NCBI GenBank assembly: GCA_013368325.1 | Contig: JAACJK010000198.1 | Location: 1-23,274, forward strand | DNA length: 23,274 nt | Origin: Ephemerocybe angulata | Taxonomy: Eukaryota > Basidiomycota > Agaricomycetes > Agaricales > Psathyrellaceae | Reading direction: 5' to 3' | In this document: one piece after another, positions 1 to 10,287 of the stretch | How the letters are laid out: each line of letters begins with the position of its first letter | Numbering within the stretch: the stretch's first letter is position 1 | Notes under the pieces: generated by a model | Told to the model about the DNA's origin: nothing | Databases searched by the model: none | What the model saw: the letters and a program-made list of their open reading frames with translations, nothing else | Translations under genes and position numbers: made by a program

Positions 1-3000
1 GATTTCCACTTATTCGGTCCCATCATGCGGTCTGGCGCGAAGGAATCCTCTGTCGAGCGGGTCTGGGAGGACACGCTGTCGACCGTCCACCCGGCTGACT
101 GCATGACAGCCTCTACCTCTTTCATTTGATCTAACTTTTTCTGGGACCACACACCAATACCGCTCTCTCCAACAGAACCGCATCGAGGACGTCTGCCACG
201 TCGGCGTCATCAGGACACTCCTCCTCTCGTCCTCAGTATCTAAATCAGCATCCTTATCGTACTGAGCGGCGACCTGGAGCTTCAGCTGTGCGTGGTAGTC
301 ATCACGAGCATCGTAGCATTCATGTCGGATGTTCATGTTGCTGATTATCTGAAGGTGCCTATCTGAAAACGAATACCTATCGAACGCTGCATCCCAACTT
401 TCGCATGACGACTTCAAATCGAGCGGAGACCTCCAGGGTACGAAGAGAGTGAGTATAGTGCAACAATAGTACTCGCGATCGTCTCCATCGGGTCTCGGTA
501 GATAAGCCCCGAGGAAGTTGGGGACGACAGTCTGCATCCTTCGGACATCGTAAGCAATGCGATGGGACTTGAATAGAGGATGCCCTCTCTGATAGCATAA
601 GAGCGTCTTCGACGGATTTTTAACACCCACCACTGACTTACGGACGCTACACTGGATCCAGTCATACAAACATACCGCGGTAAGCTCTTCGGGTCATCAT
701 GTAGTCGTCGACACTTGACCGACTCAAAATCCTTCCGTAGGTCCGTTTGATCGCCACAGAGTCCTCTTCGTCCTCGTCGCCGCCGTCGTCGAAGCAGGGC
801 TCAACGTCTTCCATTTCATGGTCAATGTCGTCTCCCACCGGAACGGGGAAGGAGTTGTCCACGGCGCCGTCGTTGGAGCGAGGATTTTCCGCTCTGGAGG
901 CTTCCTCTGCGGCGGCCCACTCGTTCTGTACATACACCACGTAAGTTCGCCAGTATAACTTCTCGAAGGAGTGACTGGAGTAATGATCCGGGTGACCAAG
1001 CAGATACATAGCGGCCATAGGACCGCCTATCTCGATTTTCGATGTCAGAGAATTTGCCATTTTCATTATAAGTTGCCGGGCTGCATCGTTCTCGGATTTA
1101 CTTTCTACCCACACGTCTGGATTTCGTTCGAAGACATCGTATATGGAGGAAAATATTTGGTAGGTCTTCAGACCCATCTTACAGATATAGTCTGCAATAT
1201 ACCCAGCGGTCGCTTTAACAGCTGTACCTGAGGACAGCGAAGAACAGTCGGTGTTACATCCGAAACAGTACACCATGACATCGTTGACAGTGTTGATGTT
1301 GGGCTCATTCTTCATGAGGTGAATATGTCCCTCTTTGTCTACGACGGTGACCTTGGAGATCTTCCTGGGAAACCTCGCGGTGCACACTTTCTCCTTATTC
1401 AGACAGCCTTTCCCAACGATGAGCTGCTTGTCGACCCCCATGACCTTCACGTTTCGCTTAACGAAGCAGGAATGCACGTTGGATCGGTACAGTATATGGT
1501 CCACGGTCTCCCGGTAATGGTCCAACCATTTGTCGACCTCCGAACATTCCTCACAGGTGCAGGAGTCGGCCACTGCAGGACAAGTCGTAAGCGGAGGAGG
1601 GACAGGGAGCTTCTGGATTGGGTCTTCGATGACAGGTGCGTCATGTCCACTCGGATACTTAGAGTCGTCGATTAACGGCTCGACGAGAAGATCGATCTCC
1701 TCTGAGTCATCCGCGTCAGGTGCGACCTCAACATTGACATCCGACTTAGGGGCAGGCTGGCGCTTAGTAGAGAACTTGGCGCTCATATCCTCCAAAGATC
1801 CGGTGAAGAAGTCGCCAGTGTGGCTTCCTTCGAGATAGGATATGAGCTCGCTCACGAACTCGCTATCCTTAGCCATCAACCGATCCCTTACCTGTTGAGG
1901 ACTCAGAGCACAGACTATCCATACCAGCATATGCAAATGTAAGGTCATGCGCCCCTGCTGCTCTACAGTGCCGTAATAGGCTGCTGTATGACCGAATATA
2001 CCGGCTCTACCTTCCGGGTCTCCCCATCTGAGAAGATGCTTAATGAGCAGAAGGACCATGAAGTGGAAGAAGCGCGCCCCGGCCACGGGGTTTTGGGCGA
2101 CGAGTCGGGCTCTCTCCATGTACTCTCTCAGCTCAGGGTTAAATTCTACTTTTTTATCCGCCCAATATATACATATGGGGTGCTTATTATCTGCAGGTGA
2201 CAATGTGATGAACCACGATGGTGCACCTCTGTTCGCAATGAGTGACCAAACCTCGCTTCTCATATTCTTCTTCCCAGCGAGAGAACCGTGGACGCTACTC
2301 CAACGTGATCTATCTGGTCCATTATAGAAAAGCATAGCTTCTCCTTTCCGTCTCTGGGATGACCCGCTCGCCTTCTTGCAGTCTCGTAGCGATGTCCTTG
2401 ATGACTACCGGGTTAATCTTGTGTACTCTTGAAGCGATGGACGCGAAGTTACTGCGCCTAGTTAAGACAATACTACCGTTTTTACTTTCCTTAATCTGCT
2501 CATCGTTGAACGCGACGATAATGAAGCGGGTTTCCGTCTGGAACCTCTTGTCATGGTACATGAGCATCCATTTCTTCTGAGTCGTCTCGGACATCCTGCC
2601 ATGCAGTCTCGCAGTACCAACCCCCCCGAGCCGTAGGGAAACAACCAGGGGTAGATCTGTGGATATAGTTGAGGATTGTTATACTTCGATTCGGGAGTGT
2701 CCGAATGGCCAACAGCCAAGACGGTACTATCCCCCCGTTCGTAAATGCCTAGTTGCTGCGGCCCTTCGGGCGTCAAGAGACATGCTATCAAGACGGCTCC
2801 CGATCAGGCCATTCACGGTGAATGGGCAAGGTCCGCTGGTGGTTCCATCGTCTTCAAAGGTGTCATGAACACTCGTCGTCCGACGCGACTACATTCGTGC
2901 CGTCCTCCAACGCTCTGACAACTACTTTGACGACGGATCCGCGCTCAGGATAGGTGCCTAGGGTCTCGTAGTCAATCAGTAAATCGGCATAGTCGGCGTG

Positions 3001-4567
3001 GTTCAGCTTGAGCCATTCAAGAGCATTCTTGACATTGTTACGGCGCACCAGCATCGGGGACCTGACGATCTCATCCTCTTCAGGTGGGTTGACCCCAGTG
3101 AAGATGAAGGCCAATACCTCGTCTACCTCACTCCGAGGAGGAGGCAGCTGGTGATAAATTTTCATTGTAGGACACGCAAATGAAATCGCGTTAGCATCAT
3201 CTTTGAGTGCGCCGGTCGACCGGGGGCAGACGAGACACGAACGACGCAGCGGTTAGTTCGAATTCGGGCAACCAAGACCTGCTCAGCGTAGGTAAGATCG
3301 GCCAGGATACTAGGTACAGGGCCTACCCATAGTCCATTCGCAAGCGCATTATGGGGTCGTCGGCCGTTGTTGAGTGCGTCGACACAAACAGGACATATCG
3401 CGGTTAGAGATTTATCTAGATGGGCCCAGATTCATATTCAATTGGATCCTTCGAGCTATGGCGCTCGCGTCTGGCTAGACCGGGCTCCACTAAGGGGTCG
3501 AGCGAACACGCTAACGACTCGAGAGGCGTAAGCTCAGTCAGGAGGGTCAACTGCCCACATGACGCGCATCCAGACTCTTCAAAATGTTCGGGTCGCAAGT
3601 CCTCACAGAAGTCACGAACAATAGACAGTCTATCGGCGTTGGTCAACGGAGGCGGGGGATATTTAAACACCCTTTCATCTTCTTCTGGCACCAGGACCAC
3701 AGTATGGGTTCAACGTCAGCAGCCCTGGGTTCTGCGCAGCCTTTGGCTTGATAACGGGGACGAACACGGCATGATAGGACGGGCAGTCTACGCACACGTG
3801 TTTTCCAAGCTCCAGTATTCCCCCAGCCTTTGAGGTACGTACAGGAAACTCCACACCGTGGAGACTAGCCAGGCAGACCACAGTGCCGTTAGTACCTTTC
3901 TTGGCTAGCGTCATCCAAGGAACGTCGTGACACACGAAAGAGTCCCCCAGGATGGTCGTCCCTGTTCTAGTACCAGCATCTTCGACGACATCCAGTGCCA
4001 ACAGTCGAGCTCCGGACGCGTACGTTGGCTGAACATCGGAAGGTATATTCGCGAACTTTAGGATCTCGTCGAGAGTGAAGCTCTTAATGCTTCTGATAGC
4101 GTCGTAATATACTCTGGTCGGGGAATGGGCTGACCCGCCCGAGACGACGAGCAAGTGAAAATGGACGTGTGGGGTTCACAACCACCACAGACATGCTCGC
4201 GCAAGACGGAGACAATGGATTCCCTGGATTGACCTCGCTGCGGTTTGAGCCCGTGGACTTTGGCGACAGACTTGAGCTCGGTCAAGTTGAGGTGGGGAAG
4301 AAGGAGTTCTAAGGGGACATCCAGCTCAAACGCACCGTCATGAGAGCCGAGTATATTCCCGATCGATCCACGAGGGGCATATCTGACGAGTTCGTATGTT
4401 CCAGACACGTAGGCGGGACCGTCAAGGTCATTCTGCACCAGAAAGGGCCCAAGCTCTGCCCAGGTAAACTTTCTCTGCACATGTGCGCCGCCTCCGTAGA
4501 GGGAGGCGGCACCAGAATCACGGGTAACGGGTAACGCATCGTCAGGGCGAGTTGTGTCGATATGCAT
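1..4567 (-). pseudogene. Rep-helicase, left copy: N-terminal half only, cut by the window edge and broken by many single-base indels
   Basis: This is the same gene as at 14391-21885. It begins at ATG 4567 and runs off the left edge before the helicase domain. It includes the SAP-like, DUF6570-like and HUH Rep parts (HUH near 1930, YIADYICK near 1190). Compared with the right copy it is frame-broken near 167, 227, 693, 2304, 2343, 2612, 2730, 2883, 3198, 3420, 3706, 3729 and 4105. Near 4372 this copy is the intact one. The near absence of substitutions argues that these are low-coverage sequencing errors, so the pseudogene label describes the sequence as given and not necessarily the biology. 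If the molecule is a circle, this is the same gene as the right copy. Confidence 0.85.
4487..4510. other. Strong 9-bp GC hairpin near the 5' end of the Rep-helicase coding region (left copy)
   Basis: GCCGCCTCC and GGAGGCGGC form a perfect 9-bp stem around a 6-nt loop. It lies about 60-80 nt inside the coding sequence and encodes part of SLYGGGAHV. The right copy has it unchanged at 21805-21828. Confidence 0.8.
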
Positions 4568-4837
4568 TTCAGAGGATAAGTAGGGTATATACAACCGTTG
4601 AGGATGTATGGTAGGAGAGACGTGGCTGTCGAAAGAGAAGGGTACATAGTCAGGAGAACGGTCCCATTACGTGTAATCACAAGTCGAAGCCTTCACGTGA
4701 TAACATATACAAACAAACGTTTAATCTCTGTACATTGCCACAGGTGATAGAAAGCTATGATATACAGGACAGTGCGGGTTGACGATATAGTATCAGGGCA
4801 CGACTGGATAGGCTACTGAGGTAAAAGATTCACGATA
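4568..4837. promoter_or_regulatory. Upstream region of the Rep-helicase gene (left copy)
   Basis: This 270-base spacer lies between the end of companion gene 2 and the Rep-helicase start; both genes are on the minus strand. It holds an inverted repeat ATTAC-GT-GTAAT (4666-4677), an E-box CACGTG (4694-4699) and, on the minus strand, a TATA-like GTATATG (4704-4710) about 140 bases from the ATG. The Rep-helicase frame is open through part of it without an ATG, so translation could begin upstream at a non-ATG codon or through an unseen exon. Confidence 0.45.
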
Positions 4838-7800
4838 TCATCTCGCTTCGCCATTTCCGATAAGCATGACCCAGCGAATATTGAAACTAACCTTCCACTG
4901 TCCCTTCTTTCCGTGGAACACGGACAAAGTGTATGCGACGACAACGAACGAATTACGGGGGATCTCACCGTCCCACCGGGGTAGCTGATCGAGCCTGTCC
5001 AGGTCACGCTCGAGGTCCAGAACGAACCCGGTGCAATCGTAAACGGGAACTGGACACATATTATCACGTCAGCATATGGCAAGATAAGTGGAGAAGAAGG
5101 GAAAGCACACGTACTGGTTTCCTCGATGCCAAGGCTAAACGAGTCCCCAACAGGTGCAGACGTAGACCCCGACGCGGAGGCAGTGGCCGGACTCGGTTTC
5201 GAGGGAGAATATCTTCTAGGGGCGGGAACATCACCGTCTTCATAAATGCGAGGTTAGGTACGATATATGCGAGGGTTAGAAGTATCTTACCACCGAACAA
5301 AGACTTTGAGCAGAACTGCATCTCGTCCATCCCCAACTGCGCACCAAGAAGCTCCTTCGAAAAGGCGGAGCAGACAAATCCTACCATCCGCTCGAACTCC
5401 TGACTGTGGAATACGCCATGAAGCTTCTTCTGCTTGACGCCGACGGGGCAGGGCTCGGTGATATACGACTGGGTCGCCTGGACCGCGGACAGACAGATTG
5501 CAACTCTACGATCGCTGGTGTAGAGCTGGAGCTTCGTACCCGGCGGGAGCTCGCGCACCAACACACTCTGCGTGGATGCGCGAGACGGATTGAGGAATTG
5601 CTTGTGCGACTTGAAGACGATAGCGTTTATGGCTGAACTGGATATACAGGAACGGTAAGCGAGCGGTCAGACGGAAGCGATCGCAACGTACTCGTAGTCG
5701 AGCAGAGGACAGTCGTCAATCCAGTTGCTGAATGAATAAGTACCCTTCCCGGCTACATCCGTCCACAATTGAAACTTGCCCGACCTGTAAACCGCCGATA
5801 GAGCTGGTAAGTCGTTTATACCACCTATCTTTCAACGAACAGGACGAACCATACAGGATCTAAGTCTTCGTACGTTTTCTTCAGGGCCGGGTCTTGCAGA
5901 GCTTCGTCCATGACCTGACAGGTTTCGGGAGGTGTGCGAGCCTTGTTGAAATACGCGCCCGCGAGTGCGCGACCTGGTACAGCCGGATTCCGCTCCTTGA
6001 ACATAGACTTGAAGGAACGAGCGGCGTTGGGTTTCTGCACGACCGGGGTAGAGCTGACAGCCGGCTTGGCGTCCTCTGATCCTCCGCCCGCCTCGGACTT
6101 TTGCACGACCGGAGTCGAGCGCACAGGTGGCTTGGCATCCTCGGACCCTCCGCCCGCCTCAACTGCAGAACCAGCGACGGGCTCAGAGGATTCTCCTTGC
6201 TCGCCAGCCTCGTGAACGGAGTCGCCAGGCGGCTTGACTGCATCGACAGGTGCGGACCGTTTACCAGAACGGGAGCTACCAGAGGCTGCTTTGCGGCTCG
6301 ATCCTCGAACTACCGAAGCCGTGGGGTCCGACGCCTTAGACGGGCGCGCGGCAGGGGTACGGGACGACGCTTTCTGTTTCCCTGCGGAGACGATGCTGAC
6401 GGGTTGCTCGGGGTCAGGCTTCGACAGTCCGGAGGACACGGTCGTGTTCGAAGTAGACTTCTTCTCTCGTGAGGTGACAGCTGGAGAGGACGCAGCCACA
6501 TCGGGAGTAGACGTCGACCCTCTTCCGCTGGTGGTTCTCTTCTTGGCAGCTGACTTTGAGGCAGATTTCTTGTCGAGCGAGATGGCGGAAACATGGGCGG
6601 GTGTGGCGGCGGATGTCGCAGTGGACACTTGATCAGCGGACGTCGGCGTTGCACTGGCACCGGACCTTGACGACTTGGGACGAGGGGTGGATGGCGGAGG
6701 AGGGGGTGAAGATACAAGAGTGGGCGTTGTACCCTGGTTGAGGGAGGGAACCGGAGCAGAAGGCGAGGTGACTGTTGGCTTGGACTTATCGACTTGACGG
6801 GTGGCAGACGGCGCGGACGATGCAGAAGGCTCCTTCGACCTGATCGGCTTTGGCTTGACATCCTGACTGGGAGCAGACGAAGACGGTGGAGGGGCGAGGG
6901 GTTTCGACTTCGTGGACTTATCGCGGCGTGGATGGGGGGAGGGAGACGAATCGACGGGCTGGGACGTCGTACGAGTCGAGGACGACCGTCGATCGCCGTC
7001 GGGTGACTGTGCGCTTTCTGTGTTACGGTTGTTCTCAGGTACATCGACCGAATCAGTGGGAAGCCGTGAGGATGCTGGGTCTTTGGCATGGGAGTCTGGT
7101 GTACTACCCGCTTCGTTGCTCTCCTTGTTGTCGGCTTTGCGACGTCGCGAAGAACGTCCAACCTGTTTATCGGTGGAAGGCGGAGCGTGGTCAGCGGTCG
7201 TGGCGGATTTGGTGTCCTTCCTTGATGAGCCTGTGGAGCGTACACGGCGCGCTGAGGCGGGTGACGACTTTGAGGATACAGCGTTCGCAGGAGGAGTTGA
7301 CTGACTCGACTTGGCCTCCAGCACTTCGACGGAGGTCGCAGGAGTCACATGTGCCGTGGACGAAGGCTGCGAAACAGAGGGCTTCGGCTTCACGGTGGAT
7401 TCTACGAAAATAAACGATGATAAGTCATAACACAACCCGAAAGTAAAGAAAAGGGACGAACGGGCACCTGGATCGGGAACGGATGGCTTGGTGTTTTTGT
7501 TCCGCTGAGGCCGCGTCGTAGATATTGCCTGGTGCTCGAGAAGGGGAGCTGTCGCGGGTGACGACGGCTCATCGTAGCTACTCGCAGGACGGAGTGAGGG
7601 ACCTCCACCTGGAGTCTTCCATGGGCGAGGCTGCGTCAAGGGGAGAGCATATACGGAAGCAGCGTCGCTGCCACCTTCATCTTCGGAGCCTTGGTATGAC
7701 GCAGAGTCGCTAGATGGCACTGTTACTACGGATACGGGCACGACAGACAGCGGAGAGTAGGAGACGTACCCCGATATGGATGCTTCGTGAACGGCTTCGT

Positions 7801-9473
7801 CATCGCCTCCACACCCCTCTCCATGTTCGGACACGGAGGGAGGATTGGCCGGGGCAGGTCCGTCGTGGTGGCGGTCTCCGTCCTCATCGTCTGTAGGACT
7901 TTCAAAATCCGCCGATTGTCCGGGTGCGACTGGACCATCATCACTGGAAGACATGTCAGTATACGGGCAATGGCGTGCAGAGTGTTCAACTGACATGAAG
8001 GGGTCATCCAAATCGTAGCCGACGGTCTCGTTGTCGTGCAAAGGTACATCATGAGGTCCTGGCGGGGATGACATGGCGCTCGCGCGACCCCCGGTACTAC
8101 TTTCCCGACCTTCCCCCACATTCTCTCCATCAGACATGACGGCGTCGTCTTCCACGTAGCCGCGCCCATAAGCCGAACCCTCCTCGTCTCCTTCGTCGGC
8201 ATCGGCGTCGCTCGAGGCAGAGGCCGCGTCCTGGAGCTCGACATCCTGCTCAGCCGAGAACGAAACGGCATCAACCTCTCCTTCTTCCATGTCGATATCC
8301 GTCAAAGGCGACAAGTCTGCCTCGCCTTCACTCATGTCGTCATCGGATAGCTGAGCAGCTACAGGGCCCTGCTCCGCGTCCATGTCGGAAGAACAGCTAA
8401 GGGAACGACAATGAGCGTGGGTGTCGCCGACCGATAGTACCATTAAATTATACGCACTGCTCCAGTTGCCCAGGCATAGCTTCGTCGTCAGATGGCACAT
8501 GCTGGGGAGTATCCGTGGCCAAGCGAACGCGTTTCCTGCTGCAGTTCATGCGGGTGAACATCAATTAATAAAGCGCTGTGAACTCGACGACGCACCGCTT
8601 TTTAGACGCGTCATGGTCGCTGGTGTCCTCATTGGCGGAGAGCACGACGGAGTTCTGGGCGCGATGGCGCTTACTGCAAGTAGGGTTAATGTGAGGTGTA
8701 CGAAGGAGGACAGGAATCACACCTCTTGGTACTGGTTGAAGGAACGTCTTCGACCATGACTTCGGATGGAGGGACAACATCCGCGAGCTTACTGGAGGAC
8801 GCCTTGGACTTCCTGCCGCGAGTGGTCTCTTGGGTCCTCGATCGTTCTCCAGAGTTGCCTGAAGCAGGGGGTTCACCGGCTCTAACGCGCGAGGAGGCTC
8901 TTCGAGCCGCCGTGGCTCGAGTTTCGATAATCGAGGGGGCCGCCGGTTCAATGCGATTCTTTGACGCCCTCCCCGAATACATGGAGTCGCTGGGATCCAT
9001 CCCTACACCTCTACACCCAAAGGTCAGGAAACAAGGGTAGAGAGGGGTGGGTGAGAACATACGCGTCTTGCCCGGAGTCGTCGTCTGAGGCGGTGTCGAC
9101 TTCAACCTCGACTGTACTCCCATCGGCTTTGAACTTGGTGACACTTGAGACAATAAACAAAGGACGTTAGAGCCACAGGGCTGTAAGAGACGCGACGAGT
9201 CTACGCACAATCCAGACGAACTAGAGCTACAAGGCAGCATATCAGGTGGGGGTGCAGACAAGCGGAGGCCAATTGAACTCACCGCTTGCTCGGAGATGCA
9301 TCAGCCTTGGCCGGTTTGGGGGTGCGGGGAGTTTCCGCCTTCACGTTGGAGGCTCCATCCTTACGCTTTCCTCGGGGAGTGGGAGTACTAGGAATGTGCA
9401 CAGGCGACGGAGACCGAGAGGTAGGGGACGGAGATCGCGAAGCAACTTCAGCGTAAGACGGTTTGGTAGACAT
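4838..9473 (-). CDS. Companion gene 2: 12-exon Ser/Pro/Thr-rich nuclear-type protein with unknown C-terminal domain, ~1,332 aa
   Basis: I reconstruct one spliced gene from ATG 9473 to the stop at 4838. Introns are 9227-9282, 9144-9208, 9011-9062, 8674-8722, 8539-8595, 8397-8457, 7402-7461 (or -7467), 5785-5849, 5638-5691, 5238-5290 and 5050-5114. All are GT-AG, several have CTGAC or CTAAC, all junction phases agree, and the exons sum to 3,999 nt. The protein begins MSTKPSYAEVASRSPSP, continues through a basic region with a KKRRKRVR cluster made across the exon 5/6 junction, then an acidic stretch and ~700 disordered Ser/Pro/Lys-rich residues. It ends in a compact ~320-residue domain with TYEDLDPVW, KFQLWTDVAG, LVRELPPGTKL, EFERMVGFVCSAF and VYDCTGFVLDLERDL. 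I do not know its function. From memory, similar C-terminal domains recur in agaricomycete genomes, which I could not check. The intron 8 donor is the least certain (GTTCGT at 5849; GTATGG at 5854 breaks the frame). Confidence 0.82.
6029..6160 (-). repeat. Two tandem 22-residue repeats inside companion gene 2
   Basis: Two adjacent 66-nt units (6160-6095 and 6094-6029) encode near-identical 22-residue repeats that begin EAGGGSEDAKP and contain STPVVQK. They sit just before the compact C-terminal domain and lengthen the disordered linker. The few differences between the units point to a recent in-frame duplication. Confidence 0.85.
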
Positions 9474-9532
9474 CGTAAAACCGAAGGTCAGGTAGATGGC
9501 CGAGGGGGGATCCAAAACGAACAAGCGAACAA

Positions 9533-9538
9533 GTTATA
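9533..9538 (-). promoter_or_regulatory. TATA-like box of companion gene 2
   Basis: TATAAC on the minus strand lies about 60 bases before the ATG at 9473. It mirrors the spacing of the TATA-like box of companion gene 3. Confidence 0.35.
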
Positions 9539-9805
9539 GGTCGCCAGGAAAGACAGAACCCTCCCGTAGCATTGGGAAAGCCGAGGAACACATGCTGGTC
9601 CTCCATCGAGGAAGCTATCCACATGGTGTCACGAAGAAATCAAAAGGGAAATGTGGGCGCCTAGCAGCAACTTACCAGCCCCAAATTCAGACGAGCTACA
9701 ATTTGCGGATAGAGGGTGCGCATCCGAAGAGAAGAGGTCGTCAAAGACAGATTCCATCGTCATGCCAGGGTCGTACCTGGACACGAGACCAACATCACAT
9801 GCCCC

Positions 9806-9890
9806 CGGAGATCTCCGATTATTTATCTGATCAAAGATAAGTCTAAGATCAGGGATCGTGGACCGGGCAGGCGAGGGCGCCGCGCCCCTG
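9806..9890. other. Cluster of palindromes and hairpins in the divergent spacer
   Basis: In order I see a perfect 12-bp palindrome CGGAGATCTCCG (9806-9817), a 6-bp stem TTATCT/AGATAA with a 6-nt loop (9823-9840), an inverted CTGATC (9827-9832) / GATCAG (9847-9852), and a GC stem GGGCG/CGCCC (9875-9887) with outer GCAG/CTGC. On the minus strand the GC hairpin is followed 14 nt later by CTGA and then TC. That is the order expected at a joined Helitron 3' end (hairpin, CTRR) and 5' end (TC). The short stems make this only a candidate. Confidence 0.35.
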
Positions 9891-10130
9891 CATGTATCCG
9901 TCCCTCACACTCTATATTTCTGGGGTACCAACGTCCATCCCCACGCAGAGCAATATGGGGAATTAAAAAAGAACGAAGCGATTAACAGGCGACGATAGGA
10001 TCTGAAGCGCAGCGACAGCATGGTACTTGCGCCCGATGGTACTCCTTACTCAGACCGCAGGCACTTAGATGCATCGGAGGGGTGATGAAAGCGGTTGGGG
10101 GCTGCGCATGGAGATCGGAATACGGGGCGG

Positions 10131-10150
10131 GTGCCACTAGCTGCCACTAG
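10131..10150. repeat. Tandem TGCCACTAG pair
   Basis: TGCCACTAG occurs at 10132-10140 and again at 10142-10150, separated by one base, in the divergent spacer upstream of companion gene 3. It could be a paired protein-binding site or chance. Confidence 0.4.
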
Positions 10151-10222
10151 GAGGTGCGTGTACGATGGAGACATGACACCATATTAGACAAAGGCTAAAG
10201 CATCGAAACAGTATCGATCTGA

Positions 10223-10229
10223 TATAAAA
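10223..10229 (+). promoter_or_regulatory. TATA-like box of companion gene 3
   Basis: TATAAAA lies about 60 bases before the ATG at 10288, a reasonable spacing for a fungal core promoter. It is the only strong TATA-like match I saw just upstream of this start. Confidence 0.5.
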
Positions 10230-10287
10230 CTGATGAACGGCAAAGTCGAGACCCCATAACCCTACCCATCGTATTCACCCGCATCAA

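Larger units (their letters stand above)
1..5961. repeat. Left copy of a ~17.31 kb head-to-tail repeated unit (partial)
   Basis: This segment matches 17310-23274 in the same orientation and almost base for base. The offset is 17309 at the left edge, rises to 17319 near 4110 and falls to 17313 at the right edge, following about 21 indel events. I found one substitution, near 4711. In the long Rep-helicase frame, the bases missing or added here between about 167 and 4110 break the frame, whereas the right copy stays open. The errors of the left copy are therefore concentrated towards the left window edge. The segment holds the N-terminal half of the Rep-helicase gene and the 3' part of companion gene 2. 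Confidence 0.97.
9474..10287. promoter_or_regulatory. Divergent intergenic region between companion genes 2 and 3
   Basis: These 814 bases separate the two start codons and have no convincing coding frame. Facing outwards, each side has a TATA-like box about 60 nt from its ATG. The middle (about 9806-9890) carries a cluster of palindromes. It is probably a bidirectional promoter region. It could also hold a replication signal or the joined ends of the transposon. Confidence 0.6.

Noticed and set aside
1..4567. The left copy as an old, decayed pseudogene
   Set aside because: Decay would add many substitutions. Only one is seen, against about 21 indels, and the errors sit towards the window edge.
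4770..4838. An extra final intron in companion gene 2, with GTTAGT donor and TAG right after the acceptor
   Set aside because: Reading through gives a short, strand-like end (VSFNIRWVMLIGNGEAR) that completes the C-terminal domain more plausibly than stopping at the junction. The alternative is not excluded.
6310..7245. Long Pro/Arg-rich minus-strand frame
   Set aside because: It is a shadow in another frame of the Ser/Pro-rich part of companion gene 2 and has no family signature.
5825..8500. A self-contained ~890-residue gene starting at 8500, separate from a small gene at 8565-9010
   Set aside because: GTGCGT donors and matching acceptors join both in phase, and the stop at 8565 and the start at 8500 fall in introns. 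The single-gene model gives a total length divisible by three.
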